Positions 52,159-63,805 of a DNA stretch of 64,000 nucleotides are shown piece by piece. A program made the translations under genes and the position numbers. Within the stretch, counting starts at the first letter, position 1. Each line of letters starts with the position of its first letter. The DNA is from Schistocephalus solidus. Its lineage: Eukaryota > Platyhelminthes > Cestoda > Diphyllobothriidea > Diphyllobothriidae. A model generated the notes under the pieces. It was given only the letters and a program-made list of their open reading frames with translations, had not been told where the DNA came from and ran no database searches. The stretch spans positions 1-64,000 of the forward strand of contig WEDG01000373.1 in NCBI GenBank assembly GCA_017591395.1, given 5' to 3'.

Positions 52159-55100
52159 GGGGTACTAGTAAGGGGTAGCACCACGTGAGATAGCATTTGG
52201 TCGCTCCATTTTGGTGAATGCTCCTGTAGCCGCCTCAGCGGTGCCCCAGCCCTCACCAGTGGTTCCTTGAGTTGGGTTCCAAAGCTGGCACACCACGGGC
52301 CACCGTCACGACCGGCGGGCTAAACTAGGTGAAGGTCTCCAGTACTGTAGATGCCTCCACACACCCCCCCCCCTCAAAAAGTCCTACGGTGGGGGCGACA
52401 GCAACCCCGTAAAGCTAAACTAACTCGAGTTTCTCTCCAACTAAAAACAAAAACCGCATGACCCATTGTGGAGTTCGGCAGCCGTCTGGGATGTCAGAAG
52501 CCTTACTAGGTGACAGCACTTCTTGCCTATCGCGGAGGAAGGGGGCTAGAAAAGGTGCCATAAACAAATGCTGGGTCTCACGTCTTCTGCATCTGGTCGC
52601 GGCTCGCAGATCCGCATCAGCCATCTCCGATGCTGCCATTGACCAACTTCCTCAAGTTGACTGAACAGCCGACTTGGATTTGCCGCCTTCCTACAGAAAC
52701 CATCCGGGTCGTACGAAGCCGCAGATTTCCAGCGCAAAGCACCGGGGATCCGACACAATCACACCGGGAGGTCTACCGAGCGGGCGGGCGGCTGTTGGCG
52801 AGCTCACAACACTCTTTCGGGAGATGTGGCGGCACTAGGACAAAGAGTTCCTCAGGATTTTCAAAGATGCGACCATCGTCCATCCTCTGTTCAAAAGCGG
52901 AAGAGGAGCCGGCAACTCTGTGATATCCACAGAGGCACCTCGTGCTCAAAATTTGCCGCGAAGATCTGTCGCTTATACTGCCTCTCAATCATCTGAACGG
53001 TTACCTAGAGCGGGGACTGCTCCCGGAAAGCGCCAATGTGGCTTCCGACGACACCATAAGAACAAGCCGACACGATCTTCGCCGCCCGCCAGCTATAAGA
53101 GAAATGCCAGGAGAAGCGAACTCACCTTTACACAACTTTCAGTGGGATCTGACGAAAGCCTATGACTACCGGTGAATGCGCGACGGACGTGTGGAAAGTC
53201 ATGCAGAAATTCGGCTGTCCTAAGCGGTTTCACGCACATGGTGCATCCGGCTTTATGACGGGATGACAGCGCGCGCGTCACTCGACAACGGAACGGTATC
53301 CAAAAGCACTCCGCATTTACCAACGGAGTGAAGCAGGGGCTGTGTACTGGACCCCAAATCTCTTAAGCCTCGTGTTCTCTGCAATGCTGATGGAAAGCCT
53401 ACCGTGATGAACACCCGGAATCCATCACCTATAGAACTGGGGCACCTTCTCAGCAGTCGCGTACTCCATAGGCCAGGCGTGTTTACGGCCACGGTCCATG
53501 GCTGCTCTTGCGGCGACTGCGCCCTTAACACCGTGACGAATTAGGACGAGCAAGTAGAGCATGGACCTGCCTCTTTGACGCAGGCTGCGGTTTAAGCTAA
53601 TCAATTACAGCCGAAACGGTGGTCAGGCATGAAATGCCCAACGCAGAATAAAATGCTCTCCCCGACTCAAGGCCGATGGCATCCAACTCAAAATGGCTGA
53701 AGCGCTCTGAAGCGCGCTCTCACGCAACACGAGAATCCAACGAAGACGTTGCTTGCCGAGATCTGTAAAGCCTGTCGGGCCTTTGGCCGACTTCAGCAGG
53801 CAGCCTCCGTGTGGAATTGCCGCGGTTTTCACCTGAGCACCGAGCTGGTGAAATTTTGAGCCGTCGTCTCAATGACAGTCCTTTACGGAGCGGAGACCTG
53901 GACCGTCTACTAGATCAAGCCAGGAAGCTGAATCACTTCTATCTCAGCTGCCTCCGTAAACTACTGAAGCTGAGGAATTGCCGGGCGGGATCCGGACATG
54001 GAAGTCCTGGGATGAATGCTCAAGCATCACACCCGCTGAGGCAAGTGCAATTGCGATGGAGCGGCCACTCTAGTAAGAATGGATGGCGAGCGACTACCCA
54101 AACGACTTTTTTCTGCGGAGATATCGCTACGCGTTCTCGCCAGCAGGGAGGATAAAAGCGACGCTGGGACGCTTTTGAAGAAGAAATCACTGAAGCTTAG
54201 CTACTGGAAATCAACCCGGCGACCTGGAGGACTCGCCCAGGATGAGCTGGCATAGAAAGGAAGATCAGTGAAGACTGGTTCAGCAATCTATAGAGCCTAC
54301 TGGATCGCGACAGCAAGGCCGAACAGGCATCTCTACGTCACAAGCACCGCGGATACGCCAACGACCAGGCCTTCCAACATGCACGCTGCCAGCGGGCATT
54401 CTGCGGGAGAATCCATTTTCAGTGGACATCTTCGGACGCAATGCATCAACAATCCGACGATTTCCAACTGCAAATTAAAATTCTGCTAACCACCAAACAC
54501 CGGACTCCTACCATCACCCTCACGCCTGACATCAATTCGGTGCTCCCACCATTATACAGACCACATTCCAATACTTATCATTATTTTCCCCACCATCACC
54601 ACCGCCGCCGCCATCACCACCACCACCAGCGATTGGGACTCTATCTAAACTGTCTTCGTTGAGACCGCACATTCACCGCACGTATCGGCCTGGTCGGTAA
54701 CCCCACCAGTCATCGTACAGAGACTGGTGAACCAGTACCTGGAGCACCAACACAGCAGGATCGCCGCCTCCATTGCCTCAAAAATGCGCGTTCCCTCGTC
54801 ATGGGCCTGTTCGGTCACATGCGCATCCATGACTGTGAAATTCCGTTGCATTGCCATTACCATTACTCCATGCACAACCTCAGCTCCTGCTATTCTTACG
54901 CCACATTTCACCGCGATGACATCCCTCTACCCTCTCCCGATTTTCCTGCCCACACCACCCGCAACTTCAAAATCACACATCGGCCTGATCAGTCACCTGC
55001 AAGATCCATCGCGTGGGGCTGGTGAACCGTACCTTGGGCCCCGACATGCGATTAATCGCGCCTCCTGCTTCCACTACCACCACGCATGGGCCTAGTAGGA

Positions 55101-55400
55101 CACATGTGCCTCTACGACAACCTGCGGTAGCACCGGAGGCTTCGACACATCAGCGCACACTACCTACACCAATACATACACAACACCCTCACAATCATCG
55201 CAATGTACCTGATAAAATCCCGGTCTCCTGGAGCGTGGTTTGAGAGGTACCATTAACGCTTACACCAGGGTTGACGTCGACTCAGTGCTTATTATTAACG
55301 CATTATTGTCGGGCGGCTAACCAGTGGATTGAAGTCCAGGCGGCGATGGCTCCTCCATTTACTCTGATTTAGTGAATCACCGGTTTTGCGAATTATGGGG
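52159..55400 (+). mobile_element. LINE copy 6 (left arm): 5'UTR joined to RT, endonuclease deleted; indel-ridden
   Basis: The 5'UTR (52,159-52,612) passes at 'GGCTCGCAGATCCGCATC' straight into RT sequence ('ATCAGCCATCTCCGATGCTG'), so the endonuclease and the RT start are missing. RT, zinc-finger and 3'UTR text follow (fragments 53,811-54,155, 54,268-54,489, 54,727-55,095), but small insertions and deletions occur every few tens of bases. The right-arm twin reads much more cleanly over the same stretch. Confidence 0.85.
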
Positions 55401-55689
55401 GCAAGGTCATCATGTGGCGCGCCAAGACGGGTACGCCAACCCGTCAGCCACTGCGCCCACTCCCACATCAGACAACTGACTGGCTGGACAGTGATACAGT
55501 TAGAAGTGAGAGAGCGGTCCGACACGGCTCAGTGCATTTTCTCGTACAAGCGATGACGCGCTTGAAACTATCACGGTGCCCTAAAGCCGTGGCGGAAGCT
55601 GCCGACTGACAGAAAATTCAGACCGCGTGGTAAAGCCCAGTGCGTCTGTGTGGAGTGGCTGACTGGCGAGCTGAGTCAGGCTGCAATGG
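55401..55689 (+). other. Spacer at the centre of the giant inverted repeat
   Basis: This is LINE 3'UTR sequence (plus strand) continuing from the left arm. It turns abruptly into the reverse complement of the left arm at about 55,690 ('CCCCATAATTCGCAAACCAG' versus left-arm GGTTTTGCGAATTATGGGGG). There is no separate gene here. Confidence 0.8.
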
Positions 55690-58600
55690 CCCCATAATTC
55701 GCAAACCAGGATTCACTAAATCAGAGTAAATGGAGGAGCCATCGCCGTCTGACTCCCAATCCACTGGTTTGCCACTCGACACACGCAGCACATACACTGA
55801 GTCGACGGCTTTAACTGGTGTAAGCGTCAAATTGGCAGCCTTCCAAGCCACGGTTTCTAGGAGATCGGGATTTTATCATGTACATTATGATGATTGTGAG
55901 GGTGTTCTCTATGTATTGGTGTAGGTAGTGTGCGCTGATGTGGCTTAGCCTCCGGTGGTTTACCGCAGGTTGTCGTAGAGGCACATGTGTCCTACTAGGC
56001 CCATGCGGTGTGAAAAGGTGTGGAAGCAGTGGAGGCGGGCGCATTGACTGTATGTCAGGGCCCAAGGCAATGGTTCACCAGCCTCCACGCGATGGATTCG
56101 CAGGTGACTGATCAGGCCGATGTGTGATTTGAAGTTGCGGGTGCAGTGTGGGCAGGAAAAATCGGGAGAGGGTAGAGGGATGTCATTCGTGGTAGTGTGG
56201 GGCTGTGGCGGTAAGAATAGCAGGAGCTGAGGTTGTGCATGGAGTATCGGTGTTGTCGGCAATGCACGGAATTTCGCTGTCATGGATGCGCATGTGACCG
56301 AATAGGCCCATGCGACGAGGGAATGCGAAAGGATGGTGAGGGCAATGGAGGCGGCGATCTCTGCTGTGTTGGTGCTCCAGGTACTGGTTCACCAGTCTCT
56401 GTACGATGGATTTGTAAGTTACCGACCAGGCCGATACGTGCGGTGAATGTGCGGTCTCAACGAAGACAGTTTAGGATAGAGTCCCAATCGCTGGTGGTGG
56501 TGGCGGCGGCGGTGGTGATGGTGGGGGTAACAGCTGATAAGTATTGGAATGTGGTCTGTATAATGGTGGGAGTAATCGAATTGATGTCAGGCGTGAGGGT
56601 GATAGAGTCCGAAGGAGGGTTAGCAGAATTTGACGTAGAAGTTCGAATTGTCGGATTGTTGATGCATTGCGTCCAAAGATGTCCGACCAGGCCGATTCTC
56701 CCGCAGAAGGTTCGTTGGCAGCGTGCATGTTGGAAGGCCTGGTCGTTGGCGGTGTGTATCCGCGGTGCTTGTGACTTGTGAGATGCCCGTTTGGCCTTAG
56801 CAGTCGCGATCCAGTAGGCCTCATAGATTGCTGAACCAGTCTTCACTGATCTTCCCCATGCCAGTCTATCCTGGGCGAGGTCCTCCCAGGTCGCCGGGTT
56901 GATTTGCAGTTGCTTCAGTGATTTCTTCAAAGTGTCCTTGTAGCGTCGTTTTTTATCCTCCCTGTTGGCGAGAACGCGTAGCGATATCTCCGTAGAAAAA
57001 GTCGTTTGGGTAGTCGCTCGCCATCCATTCTTACTAGGTGGCCGCTCCATCGCAATTGCACTTGCCTCAGCGTGGCGTGGATGCTGAGGATTCCGGTCCG
57101 CTCCAGGACTTCCATGTCCGGGATCCCGTCTTGCCACCTCAGCTTCAGTATGCTGCGGAGGCAGCTGAGATAGAAGTGATTCAGCTTCCTGGCTTGGATC
57201 TAGTAGACGGTCCAGGTCTCCGCTCCGTAAAGGACTGTCATTGAGACGACGGCCTTGTACCTCATCAGTTTGGTGCTCAGGTGAAAACCGTGGCAATTCC
57301 ACACGGAGGCCTACAGTCGGCCAAAGGCCTGACAGGCTTTACAGATCCGTTGGGCAACGTCTTTCGTTGATTCTCGTGTTGCGTGAGAGCGTGCTTCTCA
57401 GATAAGCAAAGTTTTCCACATTTTGAGTTGGACGCCATCGGCCTTGAGTCGGGGAGCATTTTATTCTGCGTTGGGCAGTATTTCATGCCTGACCACCGTT
57501 TCGGCTGTACTGATTGTTAATGCAAACTTGGCGCAGCCTGCGTCAAAGAGGTCCATGCTCATTTGCCTGTCCTACTCCGTCACGGTGTTAAGGGCGCAGT
57601 CGTCAGTGAAGAGCAAGTCATGGACTGTAGTCGTAAACACACGCTTTGGGGCCTACATACGCGACTGTTGAGAAGGTGCCCTTCAGTTCTATAGGTGATG
57701 CGGATTCCAGGGTGTTCATCACGGTAGGCTTCCATCAGCATTGCAGAGAACATGAGACTTAAGAGTTTGGGGTCCAGTACACAGCCCTGCTTCACTCCGT
57801 TGGTTAATACGAGTGCTTTGGATACCGTTCCGTTGTCAGTGACGCGCGCTGTCATCCCGTCATAAAGCTGATGCACCATGTGCGTGAACCGCTTAGGACA
57901 GCCGAATTTCTGCATGACTTTCCACAGTCCGTCGCGATTCACCGTGTCATAGGCTTTCGTCAGATCCACGAAAGTTGTGTAAAGGTGAGTTCGCTTCTCC
58001 CTGGCATTTCTCTTTATAGCTGGCGGGCGGCGAAGATCATGTCGGTTGTTCTGCGGTGTCGTCGGAAGCCACATTGGCTTTCCGGGAGCAGTCCCTGCTC
58101 TAGGTAACCGTTCAGATGATTGAGAGGCGTATAAGCGATTATCTTCGCGGAAATTTTGAGCAATGAGGTGCCTCTGTGGATATCACAGAGTTGCCGGTTC
58201 CCCTTCCGCTTTTAGAGATGGACGATGGTCGCATCTTTGAAATCCTGAGGAACTTGTCCTAGGCGCCACATCTCCTGGAAGAGTGTTGTGAGTTCTGCCA
58301 ACAGCCGGAGCCCGCCCTGCTTGTAGACTTCCCGGTGTGATTGTGTCGGATCCCGGTGCTTTGCGCTGGAAATCTGCTGTACGACCCGGATGGTTTCTGG
58401 TAGGGAAGGCGGCAAATCCAAGTCATTGTTCGTGTCAACTTGAGGAAGTTGGTCAATGGCAGCATCGGAGATGGCTGATGCGATCTGCGAGCCGCGACCA
58501 GATGCAGAAGACGTGAGACCCAGCATTTGTTTATGGCACCTTTTCTAGCCCCTTCCTCCGCGATAGGCAAGAAGTGCTGTCACCTAGTAAGGCTTCTTGG

Positions 58601-58950
58601 ACATCCCAGACGGCTGCCGAACTCCACAATGGGTCATGGTTTTTGTTTTAGTTGGAGAGAAACTCGAGTTAGCTTGGTAAGCTTACGGGGTTGCTGTCGC
58701 CCCCACCGTAAGGACTTTTTGAGGGGGTGTGGAGGCATTCACAGCGCTGGAGACCTTCACCTGGTTTAGCCCCGCCGGTCGTGACGGTGGCCTGCGGTGT
58801 GGCCGCTTGGAAGAACCCAACTTCAAGGAACCACAGGTGAGGGTTGGGCACCAGTTAGAGGCGGCCACAGGAGCATTCACCAAATGGAGCGACCAAATGC
58901 TATCTGTGTGGTGCTACCCCTTACTAGTACCCCTACACCCGCTCTAACTC
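55690..58950 (-). mobile_element. LINE copy 7 (right arm): same internal deletion, cleaner reading
   Basis: On the minus strand, 5'UTR from about 58,950 joins RT at about 58,485 with the same deletion as copy 6. Open pieces are 58,526-58,212 ('SSAKHRDPTQSHREVYKQG'-type text in frame with motif 1), 58,074-57,580 (motif A 'FVDLTKAYDTVNRDGLW', motif B '[15 protein letters not shown]', then a frameshift before motif C), and 57,302-56,457 (thumb to zinc fingers in a mixed frame). Further finger units run to 55,960 ('CPHCTRNFKSHIGLISHLRI'). It is truncated in the 3'UTR at the palindrome centre. Confidence 0.85.
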
Positions 58951-59400
58951 GCTGCGCCACGAACTGGTTGTCTTGTGGGTTTTGATCAGGAGATATTGGC
59001 TGCAGTCGTTGATGAAGGCTCATCGATCGGTTACCGGACTCACTCGTCCCGTTGTGCCTTTGGGCTCAATCCAAAGCCCCGCCAGCAGCCACACAGTGGC
59101 TAGTAGTAGCAAAGGCAGAGTAACAATTCCAACGAAGACAAGGGAGATTGGAATAGCTATTTCTAGCTTATTAGCCATCATCAGTCGGTCATACCCAACC
59201 CCAGGTTTTATCGCTGGCTGATGTCGGTTAATAAGCCAGAAATGGCCATTCCAGTCTTTGTCAATGTTATCATTCCGCCTATATCACTAGCCACTCTGCA
59301 GTGGCTGGCGGGGCTCTAGAGTGAGCCCCAAAGCACAACGGACAAAAGAGTCCCGTAGCCGTTCGGTGAGTGCCCATCTACCACTTTCCAGGACTTCAAC
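58935..59400. mobile_element. SINE cluster (right-arm mirror)
   Basis: This is the mirror of 51,690-52,158. The plus-strand body at 59,212-59,256 has CTGATGT (last core base A to T), GAAA and CCAGTC. The minus-strand body at 59,145-59,199 has CTGATGA, T-GGCT-AATA-AGCT-A (here the 10.1/11.1 pair is U-A) and GAAA, but its stem I no longer pairs. Confidence 0.65.
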
Positions 59401-60074
59401 AGCACGCAGTTGTGCACCTCTCCGAAGGACTGAAATTGGATGAATCTTCGTTGGTTTTTTTTCATTGGTTTGCTTTCTGTCTCTCAAAGAGGTCACGTAG
59501 AGCCATCGCTTGAAGCCCCCATCGGATTTGGAATGGCAGAGCTCGTTAGGCGAGAGGATTTTTCTCCTTTGGCACTATGCTCTTACCGACTACGATTCGA
59601 CGCGTTTTGGGCCTCGTTATAGTCTGAATTTGGCGCAGTTTTCAAGACATGCTCAGAAATCAGGACACACCTATGCTGGACGTTTCTTGTTGGTACTGCA
59701 TTTATTTCTATTCCGTGTAGCCGGACTACGTTTCCTGGCAATTTGGTTCGATTTTCACATTCATATAGCTTTATATCCGCTGCTGTTTCCATCTAACTCA
59801 AAATTACTCTCTCCCCGATCTTGGTTGGGTCTTTGGAGATGTTTGGTTTCTTGGTTGTTTGGCGCGCGTTGTTGGTGGCACCGTTTCGTCAGACCTCTAG
59901 CGAGGCTCATGCCGTTTTTTCCCAACCAGGTACTGTTCAATCCCGACGGGTGTGCCGAAATTTTCTAAAGTTTTTGAGCAAAAATAACTCCATACCCATG
60001 TTACCAGTCCGCCCAATGGATTCCTTGTGTTGTTGGGCCTGTTATGGTGTCTGTCCTTCTTCCTATACGGACAG

Positions 60075-60212
60075 ACGTTCCCGGTTCGCATCAGTACTTG
60101 CATAGCACATGTAAACCACCGCATGCCATCTCGCCCCCGCTAATGCACATTCTTCCACCCATTTCCGCGACTATAACTTCGAGTTCATCCGGTGCTCTTT
60201 TTTGTAGTGTCG
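60075..60212 (+). CDS. Mirror of host exon 'X' (right arm)
   Basis: It has the same acceptor (ACGGACAG|AC), donor (GTGTCG|GTGAGA), length (138 nt) and frame as 50,870-51,007 on the other strand. If real, it belongs to a second, divergently oriented copy of the host gene. Confidence 0.4.
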
Positions 60213-61005
60213 GTGAGAACCATGGTGTGTTTGATGAGCGTAATTATGAAGAGGCTAAGACATTTTGATGTCAACTGCTGGCGGCTAATAATGGACGAGA
60301 TTCGTTACACCCAGTCGTTGGGCTGTAAACCGGTCCTCTCGGGGTCATAAATCCGCCGGCAAGTCCAACAACAGTCCTATAGTCCTCCGGGCGTCTAAGA
60401 ACGCGGTCAAACCATGGCTTACCAATTAGGACATGGTTAGGACGGTTTGCATATCAGTTTACGGTTACATAATCGTGCTGTGCGGCAAGGGACTCTTTAC
60501 TGGGCAACATTCGACATCCTTCGGCTTCTGCTCTGTTCAGAAGGTACCGATATGTTGCTTTGGTGACTGACTACGCCGGAAGGTATTATCACTACGTATC
60601 TAGAAACCATTGTTTGCTGGTCTCGAGTGCCTGTTTGTTTCGTAGCCAGATAGGAGCAATTCGCCTAAGTTTCTGCCTGTATTTCAGACAGCATTAGTTG
60701 TGTTTGTGGTGTCTTTTAGTCCCTTCTTAATGGAAACCTTTGGAATTTTGCTTCATGCAGTCTGTCTAAACTCTTAACCGACGTCGGAATCTGCAAATTA
60801 AAGTTTTGCCTGATAACTACATCTTCCCTATCGGGAGCAGGATTTTATTTAATTACTTGTGCTCCCAATCAGTAGACACGAACCAGCATCTTTTTATGTG
60901 TTTTAAGTTGCAAAACTGATTAGCGAGAAAATGCACATCTGCCCCTATTATTTTGCGTCATAACAGGGTTAATTTGTGTGCCTTATGAGGGTAGTAGACC
61001 ACATG
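60213..61005. other. Right-arm intronic or intergenic DNA
   Basis: This is the mirror of 50,080-50,869. No gene was seen. Confidence 0.45.
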
Positions 61006-61009
61006 GATG

Positions 61010-61505
61010 GAATGGAATTACCAACAAAGGCGACTGAGATTAGAATGGTCACTTTTGGTTTATTAGCCGTCATCAGCCAGCCCTTCCCAACCAATGTATA
61101 ACAACTTTGAACCGGCGACCTGTTGATTAGACGTCCAGCACTCTAGCCATTGAGCCAAGAGCTCGTGGTCTTGCCGGGTTAGATCTGGAATATGCGCTCA
61201 CCGATCGGTTACGGGACTCGCTCGTTCCCATTGTGCCTTGGGGCTCACTCTCGAGCCCCGCCCACAGCCGTACAGTGACAAGTATTTTAGATAGAGTAAC
61301 ATAAAAATAGTTAGTGTTAGATTTCGAACCAACAGGTTGCTGGTTCGAGCCTTGAGTGGCGCAACATATGGGGTTTGTTTATGAGCCAGAACTGACATTT
61401 CAGTCTGCCTGTCTTTGGTTGCAATGTCATTGTGCTTATAATACTAATCGCTGTGAGGTTGCTGGCGAGGCTCGAGAGTGAGCCTCAAGGCACAATCGGA
61501 ATGAG
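61010..61505. mobile_element. SINE pair (right-arm mirror)
   Basis: 61,010-61,280 (minus) and 61,300-61,505 (plus) are mirrors of the pair at 49,577-50,078, with a few substitutions. On the minus strand the body reads GGCTGGCTGATGACGGCTAA, but GAAA is changed. Confidence 0.7.
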
Positions 61506-61693
61506 TACTTTTGTCCCGTAACGCGATTTGGGAGCGCCCCACTACCATTGGCCATATGGCAAGTCACGCACGCATGCCTCCCAGAGGGTTTGACCCTGTT
61601 TTCTACTTGAAACCTGTTTACTTGCGTTAGCATTTACACAGCGACTTTCTTGCGTGTTCATCCCGCTTTTATTCCGTCTTGTGCCACTCAAAG

Positions 61694-62044
61694 CAGCGGA
61701 CTACACCGATCCGGCTTACATTCATTCTCGTGCGCTGGATCCCTCGGTTCTTCCGCTGCCATCAGGTGGCCCTGGGGGCGGCAGACGGTCTGTTGTCTAC
61801 CCGACTGGCGGCGCGTCCTCCTCTGCGGCTCTCAAACAGGCCTCCCGTCCTCCCCTAGTCTCAACAACCGCAGTATCAACAGCGGGTTTCAATGACCCCG
61901 CCCTGCAGACGACTTATCGGAAGCACCCTCCTCATCCCAGTCCACGCCCTCATCTGCGTCACCGCCGTTGGTACAACGTCGTGAAGCACACCGACATCAT
62001 GGTATGCCGTCGTTTCCTTCCACTCGCCCTCCTATGCCTCCACA
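61694..62044 (+). pseudogene. Mirror of host exon 'Y' with one-base deletion (right arm)
   Basis: It is 351 nt against 352 nt in the left arm. CACCCCTCCTC in the left copy is CACCCTCCTC here (about 61,924-61,930), so the frame shifts after 'TTYRKHP'. Splice-like ends are preserved. Substitutions near the shift (CTGCAG then ACGACTTATC versus ACCACTTATC) are otherwise few. Confidence 0.5.
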
Positions 62045-62119
62045 GTAAAATAACCATACCTGAAAATTGTTATCGATACAGCTAAGAGGAACTGGACTCA
62101 CTATTACTGGCCTACCTGT

Positions 62120-62255
62120 AGTCACTACCCACCCATACCCCAACTACTTAAACTTTAAACAGATGACGATGGGTTCGAGTTGGAATCCGAAACGTCAGGC
62201 GAATAGCGTTCTTGTCCCAGCGATTGCATCTTCTTCTTCTCGTTTTCCTCCTGGG
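62120..62255 (+). mobile_element. Penelope-like terminal scrap (right-arm mirror)
   Basis: The plus strand reads 'DDDGFELESETSGE', as on the minus strand of 48,826-48,960. Confidence 0.5.
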
Positions 62256-62669
62256 GCTCGCATTTTTGCTTGTAACGGCTCTCGTGTAAGCTAATGTCGA
62301 CTGACAACCGACATCTCACTTTTCTACCCCCGAGAGAAAGCAAGTCCTGTGGTAACAAAATGTCTCGTCTTAATCAGGAGAGCAAATCTCTCTTTTTTGG
62401 ACAGGAGCGCTGCTTTAGAGCCCCCCCCCGCTGTGATATGGCGACTGGAGTAAAAATGGTTTTCACCTTGAACACCAAATGACTCGCTGCCTGCTGCTGT
62501 GATGTGACTCTAAAGCCTGTCTTTTGTGAGCTGAAGACAACTATAAAGCAGCCATGTTCGAAAATACATGTCTGAGGACAACTGGCTCACTTGGTAGTTT
62601 AATCATCAGTGTTGACTATGATCATGTTCCCCATATTGTGATCTGGGTTGAGGCAAACGAGTCCTGAAA

Positions 62670-63130
62670 CAGATCATGCGGGAGACGCGTTGGGCCAACA
62701 TGGGGGGGGCAGATTTTGGTACCACACTCCTTACCGAGGGCTGTGCAGTGCTCGCGCATCTCATAGAAAATTTCACATAGTGAGGGTGTGGTGACTAACC
62801 TAGTCGCAGTCTCACGCCACGCCAGTCACCTGCGCCCTATCCCGCCATCAGATGGCTGACCGACTTAGATCGTGGGGACTGGTGTGTGGAAAAGGATAGA
62901 GAGAGAGAGGTCGACTCTAGGGAATCCATCCCACTGCACTTCATCGCACTCCTCACCATATAAATGTGATCCACTTAAATCTGTCATGACGTGCTGGAAG
63001 TCCTGGCTTGGAGGGCTGCCAATCGACTGGATAATTCGGTCCTCTTAGGACTCTGAGAGTCAGGCTGCAATGGTTCCCTATTAGCACTCCTACTCTGATT
63101 GGATTCGCGCTGCCCCTTGTTTCTGTAAAA
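62670..63130 (+). repeat. Diverged LINE 3'UTR-related fragment (right-arm mirror)
   Basis: This is the mirror of 47,930-48,400. It includes 'GACGCGTTGGGCCAACATGG' followed by the older-subfamily tail. Confidence 0.55.
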
Positions 63131-63678
63131 ATAACCAGGTTCGTTGTGTGGGGACCAGATCATGTGTGGTGCGAAGGACGGCTGTTTAGCTTCGCCAGCC
63201 ACCGCACCAGCTCCTGGTTCCCGTTGTCTAGACAGGTGGGTGATTGAGAAGAAGAGTGTGTTGGATGTTGCGTAAGTCACCTCGTCCTGCACGCACTCCG
63301 TGAGCTCGCGACGGACGCCTTAGTTCGCGACGGTCAAACTGCCGGACAGTAGCTTTGTGTCCAATGACTGCAATGCCCAACTTACATGTAAGATGGCAGA
63401 TTTAGTTGTTTCTGTACGCTATGCCATTGCTGAAAGTAGATAGAGTGCATTTGGACTTCGAGCAGATGGGGCGGGCACAAGAGTGGTTTTCCATGGCGTG
63501 ATGCTGCCGCATCGCGGAACTTCGTCCATTTTACCCTACGCTGTGTGGAGCCACTTACACCGACAGACTAGGTGCGCGACCGGGGTCTTAATTTGAAGTA
63601 TTGTGAATTATGCTAGCTGGAGCTGTTACGCGTATGCACACTCATTAACTTGAACGTTTTCCGTCGTGTTTGCCCGTT

Positions 63679-63679
63679 T

Positions 63680-63765
<86 letters not shown>
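63679..63765 (+). repeat. (CT)n microsatellite at exon Z' acceptor (right arm)
   Basis: A pure CT run ends at CTCCTCAG|TTTGAAG. It is longer than its left-arm counterpart, which is also interrupted by GGGA. Confidence 0.88.
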
Positions 63766-63766
<1 letters not shown>

Positions 63767-63768
63767 AG

Positions 63769-63805
63769 TTTGAAGCGCAACCAACGTGGTCAACTTATAA
63801 CATAG
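63769..63805 (+). CDS. Mirror of host exon 'Z' (right arm)
   Basis: 37 nt, TTTGAAGCG...AACATAG|GTGACG, with the same encoded residues as the left copy. The continuation (exon A equivalent) would lie beyond the window. Confidence 0.5.

Larger units (their letters stand above)
47080..55400 (+). repeat. Left arm of giant inverted repeat
   Basis: Positions x and about 111,080-x are reverse complements throughout (for example 47,174/63,905, 48,716/62,358, 50,814/60,268, 52,564/58,530). The arm carries host-gene exons X, Y and Z (minus strand), SINEs, a PLE scrap and LINE copy 6. The outer part (to about 52,100) matches the right arm at roughly 97% by eye. The inner part (52,150-55,400) has many small indels. 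Confidence 0.92.
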
